DNA from: Chryseobacterium sp. OSA05B
GTDB lineage: Bacteria; Bacteroidota; Bacteroidia; Flavobacteriales; Weeksellaceae
Direction of reading: 5' to 3'
DNA length: 64,000 bases
Assembly: GCF_019970065.1 (NCBI RefSeq)
Contig: NZ_JAHXYH010000002.1
Span: forward strand, 806,001-870,000
In this document: positions 45,783-53,930 of the stretch, in pieces
Layout of the letters: every line of letters begins with the position of its first letter
Numbering within the stretch: position 1 is the stretch's first letter
Notes under the pieces: generated by a model
The model's database searches: none
What the model was told of the DNA's origin: nothing
Seen by the model: the letters and a program-made list of their open reading frames with translations, nothing else
Position numbers and translations under genes: made by a program

Positions 45783-46697
45783 TTAATTGAACATTTTCCT
45801 GAATTCCAGCGGCGACTGATTTGTTTTCTGCTTAAAGAGTTTACTGAAAGACTGCGGATGCTCAAAACCCAGTTCATAAGCAATTTCACTTACCGACAGG
45901 TGAGTGGTGCTGAGACGTTCCTTGGCCAGGTCGATCAGTTTATTCTGAATGTGCTGCTGCGTATTTTGTTGGGTATGAATACGCAATAAAGATCCGAGGT
46001 AATTGGGAGAAATATTCATCTCTCCGGCAATGAATTTTACGGAAGGAATTCCGTTTTCTATGAGATTTCCGCTGTCAAAATACCGGGAAAGGACTTCTTC
46101 AAAACGTTCCAGAAGCTCGTGGCTGGATTTTTTCCGGGTGAAAAACTGCCGTTCATAAAAACGTTCGGAATAGATAAGAAGAAGTTCAATCTGGGCCGCA
46201 ATCAGCTCCTGAGAAAACTTATCAATATTCGACTGGTATTCCTTTTCTATATTTTTCAGAATATCAACAACAATTTTTTCTTCCCTGTCTGACAGGAAAA
46301 GGGCTTCATTGATATCATACTTGAAAAAGTCATAGGATTTTATCTTTTTTGCAAGGGAAGTATTCCAGAGAAAATCCGGATGAATCACAAGCAGCCAGCC
46401 TGTGGGCTCTACCACAACATCAGGTTTTATTTCCAGTTTCAGAAACTGAAGCGGAGACACAAAACACAAAACTCCGGAATCAAAATCATATTCCTGCTGA
46501 CCGTAGTTGAACTTCGCATTCACATTTCGCTTGAGCCCGATGGAATAAAAATTCTGAATCCATTTCAGTTCATGGTCATCCGTAGGGTAGTTGACCTTGC
46601 TGTAATCAATCAGACTGATCAACGGATGCTCAGGATTGGGAAGATTACAGAAGGCATGAAATTCTGAAATTGAATTGAAGCGGAAGGGAGGTTTCAT
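45783..46697 (-). CDS. AraC family transcriptional regulator
   Basis: 304 residues. The C-terminal 100 residues form a two-helix-turn-helix AraC/XylS domain (LAKERLSTTHLSVSEIAYELGF, HPQSFSKLFKQKTNQSP), the first part being VKFIAGEMNISPNYLG. The N-terminal 190 residues are a cupin-like sensor region. It lies downstream of, and co-oriented with, an SDR gene, a pairing frequent in Bacteroidota. It probably controls that oxidoreductase, but the ligand is unknown. Confidence 0.92.
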   Translation of the reverse strand: MKPPFRFNSISEFHAFCNLPNPEHPLISLIDYSKVNYPTDDHELKWIQNFYSIGLKRNVNAKFNYGQQEYDFDSGVLCFVSPLQFLKLEIKPDVVVEPTGWLLVIHPDFLWNTSLAKKIKSYDFFKYDINEALFLSDREEKIVVDILKNIEKEYQSNIDKFSQELIAAQIELLLIYSERFYERQFFTRKKSSHELLERFEEVLSRYFDSGNLIENGIPSVKFIAGEMNISPNYLGSLLRIHTQQNTQQHIQNKLIDLAKERLSTTHLSVSEIAYELGFEHPQSFSKLFKQKTNQSPLEFRKMFN

Positions 46698-46824
46698 GAT
46701 GCTAATTTAATTTTTTTGAGTGAAATTTGTAATGTATTTTAGTTGCTGGTTGATTGTTATTGGTTAAGGGGTTGTTTTGCTTAGTTTGATGTCTTGTAAG
46801 TTAAAAGCAATGTAGTATTAGCAC

Positions 46825-46934
46825 TGTCATCCTGAGCGTAGCCGAAGGATATTTGTGTGATGTACAAAAAGTATTTATTGCCAAATGCTTTGTGAACTCC
46901 GTTCGTAAATCTTCAGTTGATGCTCAGCATGACA
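46825..46934. repeat. Palindromic dispersed repeat (TGTCATCCTGAGCG type)
   Basis: The ends TGTCATCCTGAGCG and TGCTCAGCATGACA are near-inverted copies. It lies in the 246-base gap between the AraC and SDR genes and is related in its ends to the element at 24791-24875. Confidence 0.65.
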
Positions 46935-46943
46935 TTTTTAAAG

Positions 46944-47783
46944 CTATATCACCGTAGACATCGTCAGTGTTTCCCACTGTTTTGCATCACCGGTAATGAT
47001 TTTAATTTTTTGATCCAGGAATTCAGCGGTGCCACTTCCCAATAAGAAATGTACAGGCGGATTCTGTTCTTCACTGAGTGCGATGATGGCTGCGGCTCCT
47101 TTTTCGGGGTCATTGGGTTGGTTGCCATTAATTTCGTTAAGATGTGCCTGCTCGGAACTTCTGGCTGTTTCATAAACCTGAATTGGATTTTCCGGTGTTT
47201 TCACCGAATCTTTACTTAAGAAATCCGTACGGAAATAGCCAGGATACACCACAGTGACATGCACTCCGAATTCTTTGATCTCTTCAGCCAGTGCTTCAGT
47301 TAATCCCGCTACGGCAAACTTAGTCGCACAATAGATTCCCCAGCCCGGAAAATTCCCGGAATACCCTCCGATAGAAGAAATATTGAATATATGCCCTGAT
47401 TTCTGCTCACGAAGATAATGAACTGCATTCCTGATGACATTCAGGGTTCCAAATACATTGACATCGAAGTTGGCTCTGGCTTCACGGTCTGTAAGCTCTT
47501 CCAGCGTACCAATCTGCCCATATCCGGCATTATTGACCACCACATCAAGCTGTCCGAAATGCTCTATCGTTTTTGAGATCGCTGACTGTACATATTCGTT
47601 ATCCGTTAAATTCAGTTCAATAGGCAAGAATACATCAGAGGTTTCTCCGATTTCTGAGATTAATGACTGTGCATTTCTGGTAGCTGCTGCCACGCGGTAG
47701 TTATTTTCTAATAATTTTTTCACTAAGGCCAATCCGAGACCTTTTGAGGCTCCTGTTACGAACCATACTTTTTTTGTTTCCAT
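46944..47783 (-). CDS. SDR family oxidoreductase
   Basis: 279 residues from the ATG at 47783 (METKKVWFVTG); an ATG 27 bases upstream would only add a non-conserved lead. The cofactor site TGASKGLG lies at residues 10-17, NNAGYG at about 90, the catalytic Ser in FNISSIGGY and YCATK supplies Tyr and Lys. The classical SDR set is complete, and the glycine pattern with an Arg after the second strand suggests NADP. The substrate is unknown. Followed on the same strand by the AraC regulator. Confidence 0.92.
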   Translation of the reverse strand: METKKVWFVTGASKGLGLALVKKLLENNYRVAAATRNAQSLISEIGETSDVFLPIELNLTDNEYVQSAISKTIEHFGQLDVVVNNAGYGQIGTLEELTDREARANFDVNVFGTLNVIRNAVHYLREQKSGHIFNISSIGGYSGNFPGWGIYCATKFAVAGLTEALAEEIKEFGVHVTVVYPGYFRTDFLSKDSVKTPENPIQVYETARSSEQAHLNEINGNQPNDPEKGAAAIIALSEEQNPPVHFLLGSGTAEFLDQKIKIITGDAKQWETLTMSTVI

Positions 47784-48262
47784 TTTTATCGGGTTTAAAT
47801 GATGGTACAAAGATCGTGGGATTGGAAAGGGCAGAAGTAGCCAGATCGATGCATGATGTAACCAAATCGTGGAAATTGAGGGGATATGGAAATTTTAAGG
47901 CTTTCCAGCTGGTTCTTAATGAGGTCCAGGGCGTTGCATAAGTCCCCGGAGCTACTTGTCTGACGGTCTTTACCCGCTTCGGAAGCCTATGAAGGCCCTT
48001 AGATAAGCCCCTTTATACCGTTTGCAAACTGCCGATAGTCCGTTAATGAACCCTGTCTACCCCCTTAGGTAAGGGGGTGTTGCCCCTTGTTCAAGGGGGT
48101 AGAGGTGGTTGTGGAAGGGGCTCGGGACGGTTGTAAGATGGGATGTTGGTCGTTGAATGCAGATTGTAGTAAAGTTTTTGCTGTTACCGTTATTTATTGA
48201 TAAGGTAATTGTAGCCAGTTGCGAATAATGCGTGTCTTATATCTTGTTTATTTACATTACTA
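47784..48262. other. Non-coding gap with a GC-rich nested hairpin
   Basis: No gene is supported. Bases 48057-48102 form nested inverted repeats (CTACCCCCTT with AAGGGGGTAG, and an inner perfect ACCCCCTTA/TAAGGGGGT at 48059-48078). The base composition is much richer in G and C than its surroundings. Confidence 0.55.
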
Positions 48263-48395
48263 AACATCCTTCAATATGATTCAAGCCAATGGATAATAGT
48301 TGTTGGTATTTGTTATTTCAATAGATGCTTTGTTGTTTTTTGCAAAACTTACCCTGGCATTTCCCAGGTGGTCCTTCTATTGGTAAATATAAGGG
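48263..48395 (-). pseudogene. Decayed RHS core fragment
   Basis: Read on the minus strand, the translation gives PYIYQ, a stop, KDHLGNARVSFAKN, then a diverged ITNTNNYYPL before a frameshift and more stops. This matches the end of the RHS core in the full-length gene (YIYQYRDHLGNARVSFAKN and TDTNNYYPFG at 60360-60490). It lies just beyond the hairpin that ends the third orphan cassette and is the fourth and most degraded core copy in the array. No tip survives. Confidence 0.8.
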
Positions 48396-48402
48396 TTTCC
48401 TA

Positions 48403-48435
48403 AAATAAAAACCACTGCAATTGCGGTGGTTTTTT
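48403..48435. terminator. Terminator of the JAB-tip cassette
   Basis: AAAACCACTGCAATTGCGGTGGTTTT hairpin with T runs on both strands, about 90 bases after the candidate immunity gene. It is closely similar to the hairpin at 49988-50016. Confidence 0.75.
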
Positions 48436-48523
48436 GATAAAAATAACAAGGGTTCTCAAGTTAAAAATGCGAAAAACAAGGGTTGTTTTTTTGAGTCAGG
48501 AGCAAGAGCTAAGTTCAACTCTT

Positions 48524-48976
48524 TTATTCACAAATAGGAATTTGACCATATAATGTACTGTTTTGAAGTTCAACAACATAATCCTCCTTTGAATGGCAAT
48601 ATTTTTTTTTGTATTTCTTTTTATCTAAATTATAAATCCTGACAATTAAGTATGGTGTATCTATTACTAAACCACCTATAATATTAATATTATAATTATA
48701 ATCTTTATTTATATAATTTGAATATTTGAATTTTAGAATAAGTTCATCACTGACATTAAACTTTTTATCCAAGTGAATTTCTTTTCCAGTAGTATATACA
48801 AAATCCAAAACAGTATTATTTTGTTTTTCGTTAATAAAGCTCATAGGTAACCTATCAGTAATAATATTATCATCAATTACAATAATTAGATTCAGTTTAC
48901 TTTGGGAAGAATATAGCAAAGAACAAAATCCTAATAAAAAAGTCAATACTTTATTTTTTAATTTTCCCATTTTCAT
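48524..48976 (-). CDS. Candidate immunity protein for the JAB-like tip
   Basis: 150 residues with an N-terminal signal peptide (KVLTFLLGFCSLLYSSQ). The mature part is rich in beta strands and Lys/Tyr/Asn and matches no family I recognise. It overlaps the 3' end of the RHS tip gene by 26 bases, which suggests translational coupling and is the main reason for the immunity call. An exported location would fit a toxin that acts in or enters through the periplasm. Confidence 0.6.
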   Translation of the reverse strand: MKMGKLKNKVLTFLLGFCSLLYSSQSKLNLIIVIDDNIITDRLPMSFINEKQNNTVLDFVYTTGKEIHLDKKFNVSDELILKFKYSNYINKDYNYNINIIGGLVIDTPYLIVRIYNLDKKKYKKKYCHSKEDYVVELQNSTLYGQIPICE

Positions 48977-49844
48977 AATTTGATAAAATGTTATTTACTG
49001 CATTAATATTTAAATCCATTAATTTTGTACCTTTTTTATCATAAAACACTGCACCTTGTTTATTATATGGATCTATCATAGAACCATATAACTTTAAAGT
49101 AACTGAATTACGCTCCAAATTACCAACAATTATATTAGTCTCATAATCTTCAAATGCTTTTATATCATCACTAGAAGGTTCTGTTGCTGCAATAGTATAA
49201 AACGTTTCTCCTGGTAGCAAAGTTGCTGTTGGGTGTGAATGTAATAAAATATCTGTTTTTATATTATTCTTAATACCGTTTTGAATAGCAACGTCCATAA
49301 AATTTACATGTCCACTTGCTTCCCCTTTATCTATTCTCATTTTTTCTCCTGTTGTGTATGTCGTTTTATTCCTTCCTAGATCTATGTCGGCACGAACTTC
49401 ATGTTGCCCTCCCTCTTTATCTGGACTTATTAAATGTGTCGAAGGCGAATTTGTCATTTTCAAAGCTGTCGAAATTGCTCCTAAAGAAGCTATTCCTCCC
49501 CTTATTTCTTGTTTCGCTTCCGTCAGGTAATTACTTTTATTTCCCTCACTAATATAAATTTTATTATCATTTATACCATCACTACCTAAATATCTACCAG
49601 ATTTTGTAAAAAAATCTCCTAAAGGTCCTCTTCCATCCGGATCTATAAATCTAAGGGGATTGTTGAAAACATAATTATATGGTGACCATCTTCTCATCTT
49701 CTCCGCGAGCGGATCCACCACACCCCATCTCCCAAGATCAGCCATATAAAACCTTGCTCCATAATCATACATTCCAGTTTCTTGCAGCTCCTTGCCATTA
49801 TATTTATAGCTGTAATATCCGCCAAAATTAGAACTACTAAGCAT
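48951..49844 (-). CDS. Orphan RHS tip with JAMM/JAB peptidase motif
   Basis: 297 residues. Residues 1-75 are the end of the RHS core (YKYNGKELQETGMYDYGARF to RFIDPDG). The tip carries LLHSHP (H202, H204) followed by PSSDD (S224, D227), the H-x-H...S-x2-D zinc motif of JAB/MPN (JAMM) peptidases, known in polymorphic toxins as Toxin-JAB domains. There is no signal peptide or complete RHS shell. The same frame stays open upstream of the ATG to about 49979 without a start codon, showing that the cassette was cut from a longer RHS gene. It may be silent until it recombines with a full-length core. Confidence 0.82.
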   Translation of the reverse strand: MLSSSNFGGYYSYKYNGKELQETGMYDYGARFYMADLGRWGVVDPLAEKMRRWSPYNYVFNNPLRFIDPDGRGPLGDFFTKSGRYLGSDGINDNKIYISEGNKSNYLTEAKQEIRGGIASLGAISTALKMTNSPSTHLISPDKEGGQHEVRADIDLGRNKTTYTTGEKMRIDKGEASGHVNFMDVAIQNGIKNNIKTDILLHSHPTATLLPGETFYTIAATEPSSDDIKAFEDYETNIIVGNLERNSVTLKLYGSMIDPYNKQGAVFYDKKGTKLMDLNINAVNNILSNYENGKIKK

Positions 49845-49980
49845 TCCTTCTATATGATTGAGACCAAAAGGGTAATAATTGTTGGTATCTGTTACTTCAA
49901 GAGCTCCTGCGCTGTTTTTGGCAAAACTAACTCTGTTATTTCCCAGATTGTCTCTGTACTCGTAAATATAAGGTTTTCCT
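49632..49980 (-). repeat. RHS core-end direct repeat, copy 3
   Basis: Homologous to 60145-60490, 51280-51615 and 53168-53351. It encodes YIYEYRDNLGNNRVSFAKN through DPDG. Confidence 0.85.
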
Positions 49981-49987
49981 CAAATAA

Positions 49988-50016
49988 AAAACCACTGCAA
50001 TTTTACAGTGGTTTTG
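49988..50016. terminator. Terminator of the HEEGH-tip cassette
   Basis: AAAACCACTG/CAGTGGTTTT stem with T-rich flanks on both strands, about 60 bases after the candidate immunity stop at 50075. It is followed at 50033-50045 by an AAGCG-AGA-CGCTT mini-hairpin. Confidence 0.7.
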
Positions 50017-50074
50017 TTTTTATCTTGGACATAAGCGAGACGCTTGTGCCAGTGGAGGGATTTTGTTCAATAAG

Positions 50075-50662
50075 TTATTTAATGAATGAAAGATTGTATT
50101 GATTAAAAAAATCTAATATTTTCCAATAAGGTCTTAGTTTTGATAAATCATGATCACTTAAATTGTCTGACAAAGAATCATAATAATAACTGAAGGTTTT
50201 ATTATCTTTTTTTATTAAACTAAAATAATTATAACACCCAAAACACATTCCACAATTTTTATACATTCCAACGTTTTCAAAATTCTTAAATAATATCTCA
50301 AAATCAGAATCGCTGATGTTCATTTCCTTTTGAGAAGTTATTTTATTGTTAAAAATTTCGATATAGAACCATTTATTATCTTTATTTTTATAAATTCTTT
50401 TGAATGTTATATCGATTTCTCCAGATTTGTACTGATAAAAAACAATATCAAATTTGTTATTGACATTGTAAAATTCTTCCATTTGATTTTTCAAAATTTT
50501 ACTATCTCCAACATCTAATACCATTTCTTTATCGGAGGTTGCCAGTACACACTTTTTATCATTTGGCACAGGTAACTGGCTTTTACAACTGGTGTAAAAT
50601 AATAAAATAAGTAAAATAGAGTAGTTAATGATAATGTTATTTTTTCTTCTTATAATAATCAT
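50075..50662 (-). CDS. Candidate immunity lipoprotein for the HEEGH tip
   Basis: 195 residues. A hydrophobic N-terminus ends in a lipobox (LLFYTSC), so it should be a lipoprotein. The rest has a CGMCFGC cysteine pair-rich motif (about residue 137) and many aromatic residues. No known family is recognised. It overlaps the end of the tip gene by 26 bases, the same overlap as in the JAB-like cassette. Immunity is inferred from position. Confidence 0.6.
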   Translation of the reverse strand: MIIIRRKNNIIINYSILLILLFYTSCKSQLPVPNDKKCVLATSDKEMVLDVGDSKILKNQMEEFYNVNNKFDIVFYQYKSGEIDITFKRIYKNKDNKWFYIEIFNNKITSQKEMNISDSDFEILFKNFENVGMYKNCGMCFGCYNYFSLIKKDNKTFSYYYDSLSDNLSDHDLSKLRPYWKILDFFNQYNLSFIK

Positions 50663-51491
50663 ATCCTGGTTTTATTACATTTAAGTTTACTGTTTCCTGT
50701 TTTATTTTCCTTGTAAATGGGTCTAAAGTAATATTTGGTGCATTTTCAAATATTTGTCTTAAAGGAATTTTGGTACCTGTAGGATCAATTTGAGCTCTGA
50801 TTACATTTTCAATATGCGAAACTTCTGTCTCTTCTGTTTGTCTCACTTTAGCAGCATGTTGTACTGATTTAGAAAAATAATCTGGATCAGAAATATTTCC
50901 TTCATAGTCACCTTCCACCTTTCCTTGATCAAATCTAAAGGCATGACCTTCTTCATGACCTATACCAACTATATTTGTACCTAAATCAATACCATTAGAA
51001 GTTGTTTTGTTTAAATCTAAATAGATGTCTGTGCCTCCTCCTTTTTCAGCATTATATTCTTTTTTAGGTTCAGTGATATTTGAAATAATATCTCCTTTTG
51101 AATCCTTTTGATTGAGATGTATAGTATGAATATTTTTAGATTTGACCAACGTATTCCAATTGTTTTTCGCTTCTTCAGAATTTCTATTCAATTCTCTTTG
51201 AGATCTTTTAAAATTTCTCTTTAACTCTCTATTTTCTTTTTTAGATTTATTCGGGTCGTTTGCATATTCAATCCTCATTCCGTCTGGATCAATAAATCTG
51301 ATAGGATTATCTACAGCATAATTATAAGCACCATGTCGCCTATAAGCCTCCGCCAGCGGATCCACCACACCCCATCTTCCTAAATCCGGCATATAGAACC
51401 TAGCCCCATAATCATACATCCCCGTTTCCTGTAGCTCTTTACCATTGTACTTGTAACTGTAATACCCACCAAAATTAGAACTACTTAGCAT
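50637..51491 (-). CDS. Orphan RHS tip with HExxH zincin motif
   Basis: 284 residues. Residues 1-71 are the RHS core end (to RFIDPDG). The tip has GIGHEEGHAF (HExxH at about 179-183) and, further on, EETEVSHIENVIRAQID, a pattern like the third-ligand region of the M91/NleD-type effector peptidases. A metallopeptidase toxin is therefore likely. There is no signal peptide. Just upstream of the core fragment (at about 51606) the YIYQ-equivalent codon has become a TAA stop, so the product must start within the fragment. Probably a displaced tip cassette. Confidence 0.8.
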   Translation of the reverse strand: MLSSSNFGGYYSYKYNGKELQETGMYDYGARFYMPDLGRWGVVDPLAEAYRRHGAYNYAVDNPIRFIDPDGMRIEYANDPNKSKKENRELKRNFKRSQRELNRNSEEAKNNWNTLVKSKNIHTIHLNQKDSKGDIISNITEPKKEYNAEKGGGTDIYLDLNKTTSNGIDLGTNIVGIGHEEGHAFRFDQGKVEGDYEGNISDPDYFSKSVQHAAKVRQTEETEVSHIENVIRAQIDPTGTKIPLRQIFENAPNITLDPFTRKIKQETVNLNVIKPGYDYYKKKK

Positions 51492-51615
51492 TCCTTCAAT
51501 ATGATTGAGACCAAAAGGGTAATAATTGTTGGTATCTGTTACTTCAAGAGCTCCTTCGCTGTTTTTGGCAAAACTTATTCTGGCATTTCCTAGATGATCT
51601 CTGTACTGTTAAATA
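51280..51615 (-). repeat. RHS core-end direct repeat, copy 2
   Basis: Homologous to 60145-60490. It encodes QYRDHLGNARISFAKN through DPDG, preceded by an in-frame TAA. Confidence 0.85.
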
Positions 51616-51716
51616 TACTGGTTTGAAATATGAAATGATAGAATCAATATGAAAAACAGGAGCTTTTTTATTCATATACTTGGGCTTCAGTCGTGACAAC
51701 TGATAGATATTTATAA

Positions 51717-51956
51717 CAGGTCATCGGTAGATATGAGCGTGAGGAAATAAAACCATCTATTGAGATGGCCAAGCAACTGGCAGAAGCTCTGGAAGTGTCT
51801 CTGGATTATCTCGTAGGGTCTACGGATATTCTACTGGATAAAAATATTGTCGCTAAAATTTTAGATATACAAAAACTAAAAGAGAACGATAGACAGCATG
51901 TCTTCGCTCTCCTTGATGCCTTCCTAAAACAAACTAAGCTGCAAAGCATTATGTAA
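51717..51956 (+). pseudogene. 5'-truncated XRE family regulator
   Basis: The frame reads QVIGRYEREEIKPS, then EMAKQLAEALEVSLDYLVGS and a C-terminal helical part ending in LLDAFLKQTKLQSIM. This is the second half of an HTH_3 domain plus the usual tail of Xre-type repressors. The first recognition helices are missing and a stop codon precedes the fragment. It differs from the intact XRE gene at 58683, so it is a relic of another element. An ATG at 51765 could still give 63 residues, but without a full DNA-binding fold. Confidence 0.75.
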
Positions 51957-51960
51957 ACAA

Positions 51961-51987
51961 AAAACCTCGCAAAATGCGAGGTTTTTT
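51961..51987. terminator. Bidirectional terminator
   Basis: AAAACCTCGC/GCGAGGTTTT stem with T runs on both strands, between the XRE relic and the convergent candidate immunity gene. A perfect ACGAGCG-AGA-CGCTCGT mini-hairpin follows at 52000-52016. Confidence 0.85.
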
Positions 51988-52030
51988 GTTTACATAAGAA
52001 CGAGCGAGACGCTCGTATCATCCGAGGTAA

Positions 52031-52429
52031 TCAAATACTGTTTGTATTGAACCATAAGTCATTTGCTGAAAAAATATTATAATTAATTTCCCAATCTAAT
52101 AATTGATTTTTCAAAATATTATAATCTAGTTTTAAATTCTTGTCATCCAAATTTTCAACAATAATTGTACACAAAAATGGAAATTGATTTTTATTTAAGC
52201 GGACAATATTTTCATAGTTTTTCTCAATAATTAAAAGAGGGTATTCTTTCCATAGATAACCTATAATTATATTATTGCTTAATAAAGTTGCCCAATTCTC
52301 TTCATCTTCCCAAAAAGAGATTTGAATATCAGTATTTTTTAATAATTCAACATTAAGATAAAAATCAGAAAACTTCCAATTTCCATCATGTAATAAAACA
52401 CTTTTAATTTTCTCGGTAATATTTTCCAT
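52031..52429 (-). CDS. Candidate cytosolic immunity protein
   Basis: 132 residues with no signal peptide. It is acidic and rich in Asn, Trp and Leu (ISFWEDEENWATLL, LWKEYPLLIIE), with a SUKH- or SMI1-like flavour that I cannot confirm. It starts 5 bases after the stop of the orphan RHS tip at 52435. Its cytosolic location contrasts with the exported partners of the peptidase tips and would fit a toxin acting in the cytosol. Confidence 0.55.
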   Translation of the reverse strand: MENITEKIKSVLLHDGNWKFSDFYLNVELLKNTDIQISFWEDEENWATLLSNNIIIGYLWKEYPLLIIEKNYENIVRLNKNQFPFLCTIIVENLDDKNLKLDYNILKNQLLDWEINYNIFSANDLWFNTNSI

Positions 52430-52434
52430 AATAA

Positions 52435-53352
52435 TTATCTCATTGATCCTGGAGAACCATGAATGTTACCATTAGGTTTTCTATAAACATTAATAACATT
52501 TGTATGTTTTCCATTTGCTAATACACCAATATTTGTATTAGTAACTGTAACCTTTGCTTTATTTCCAATCCACAAACCTGCTTGATCAGCATATTGGGCT
52601 GCTTTTAAAACAGCAACATTAGCGTCAACTGTTCGATAAAAAAGACTTTTACCATAAACACCAGCAAAAACATGCCTGTTCATAGCTCCTTGCGACACTG
52701 TATATACTCCATTAGTTAGCTCACCGTGCTTATTTAACGAAAAACCTTGTTCGACAATATCGTCAGCTAATTTTTTTATTCCACTTATATTTCCTTTTTT
52801 TAGCTGAAATAATACTGCCGCCAATTGTATTGCTCCCACAGCTTCTTGGGTTTCCTGATCCTGATAATCAACCACTGCATCAAGAGTAGCCCACCCTGCA
52901 GAAGCTACAAGATTACTTCCACCCATTAGGAAAGTTCCCATAGTAAAAGCTAGGTTTCTTTCAAATTTCTCTGTAGCAAGAGCTGCTTTACTATTTCTGA
53001 TACCAAAAGCTAATCTGTCCTGAGAACCATGATAAGCACTTAAACTTTGGATTCCCATAAATGACAGCTTAGAATCACTCACATTTTTTGTCAGCTTAAT
53101 TTCACCAATTTCAATAGGATTATTAGGAGTAGAACCTTTCTTTGGTGGATCTTCCTCTCCAATCATTCCGGTTGGATCATTAAATCTTATAGGATTCCCA
53201 TAGACATATGAATATGGACTGTAAGCAAACTGTAACTCACTCAAAGGATCATGTACACCCCATCGTCCAATATCCGGCATATAAAATCTTGCGCCGTAAT
53301 CATACATTCCGGTCTCCTGCAACTCCTTCCCGTTGTACTTATAGTTGTACAA
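52435..53352 (-). CDS. Orphan RHS tip, unknown toxin domain
   Basis: 305 residues. Residues 1-62 are the RHS core end (YKYNGKELQETGMYDYGARF to RFNDPTG). A small-residue-rich middle (about 125-185) contains weakly hydrophobic stretches, and the last 90 residues (from NRHVFAGVYGKSLFY to VYRKPNGNIHGSPGSMR) look like a compact toxin domain. A His early, a Lys/Arg in the middle and Ser near the end would suit a BECR-type RNase, but this is a guess. Core homology stops abruptly at 53351, one base from the start codon, where the mobile island begins. Confidence 0.65.
   Translation of the reverse strand: MYNYKYNGKELQETGMYDYGARFYMPDIGRWGVHDPLSELQFAYSPYSYVYGNPIRFNDPTGMIGEEDPPKKGSTPNNPIEIGEIKLTKNVSDSKLSFMGIQSLSAYHGSQDRLAFGIRNSKAALATEKFERNLAFTMGTFLMGGSNLVASAGWATLDAVVDYQDQETQEAVGAIQLAAVLFQLKKGNISGIKKLADDIVEQGFSLNKHGELTNGVYTVSQGAMNRHVFAGVYGKSLFYRTVDANVAVLKAAQYADQAGLWIGNKAKVTVTNTNIGVLANGKHTNVINVYRKPNGNIHGSPGSMR
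53168..53351 (-). repeat. RHS core-end direct repeat, copy 1 (truncated)
   Basis: Homologous to the C-terminal half of 60145-60490. Its upstream half is missing and replaced by unrelated DNA from 53352 on. Confidence 0.8.
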
Positions 53353-53797
53353 TCCCGCTCAAATTTTTCCAAACTTCCTACTCAACCTTTCTTCGCGCGA
53401 GGCTTTTCATTGTGATCGTCTGCGCTTGCCCGCTTTTTCAAATATAAAAATTTAATTCAGTTGAAAAATAAAATTCCGTGTAGATTTTTTCTTTTCAATT
53501 GAAAAAATAGATTTTGGATTGCCGATAAATAGGGACTTAAAAGCGCGTCGCAACTTTTTTTTTGACAGCAATTATATTTTTGTCAAAATAAGAGTACATT
53601 TTCAATTTAATTTTACAAATAATATGCAAGTAACTCAAGCAAAAATAACTTTGTTTGTAAGCAGACAATGTTTTTATTTGCTGTATTAAATGATTTTAAT
53701 ATAAGATTTTTTATTTTGTTTTTAATAACCACGGTATTATTACACAAAGGTTTTAGCAAACCGATTTTTTATAAAACATGATATTATATTTGTGACT
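53353..53797. other. Non-coding part of the island, left end
   Basis: No gene is seen. The DNA is AT-rich apart from a GC-richer patch at about 53390-53440. A TTTGACA...TGTCAAA inverted repeat lies at about 53568-53605. Confidence 0.4.
53785..53792 (+). promoter_or_regulatory. -7 promoter element (TATATTTG)
   Basis: Exact TAnnTTTG match ending 5 bases before the ATG of the 33-residue ORF. This implies a nearly leaderless transcript if used. Confidence 0.4.
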
Positions 53798-53899
53798 ATG
53801 GAAAATATTATCATAATTCTCGTAATGCTTTTCCTTGTTATTTTAGCAATGATAGGTTTTGTTATCGTTTCTAAAAATGCAGGAAAAGCAAAAAAGTGA
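53798..53899 (+). CDS. Small single-helix membrane peptide (33 residues)
   Basis: ATG to TGA, 33 codons: a short polar start (MEN), one hydrophobic helix of about 22 residues (IIIILVMLFLVILAMIGFV) and a basic tail ending in GKAKK. A TAnnTTTG element lies just upstream, and the stop codon lies inside the left arm of a strong intrinsic terminator. Promoter, frame and terminator together make a compact gene. The shape is that of small membrane peptides such as type I toxins or small regulators; no family is recognised. An opposite-strand frame across the same bases runs through the terminator and is less credible. Confidence 0.5.
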   Translation: MENIIIILVMLFLVILAMIGFVIVSKNAGKAKK

Positions 53900-53930
53900 T
53901 TACAAACCCGGTTGTAATCACTTTCTTTCA
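53896..53930 (+). terminator. Intrinsic terminator of the small ORF
   Basis: GTGATTACAA/TTGTAATCAC perfect 10-base stem with a 6-base loop and a T-rich tail. A second hairpin (TAGTCCACC/GGTGGACTA, 53944-53967) follows. Confidence 0.75.

Noticed and set aside
45723..45989. Plus-strand frame of 88 codons
   Set aside because: It is antisense to the conserved C-terminal helix-turn-helix of the AraC regulator and resembles no protein.
47744..47941. Plus-strand frame of 65 codons over the SDR start
   Set aside because: It overlaps the SDR N-terminus and promoter region on the other strand and shows no coding character.
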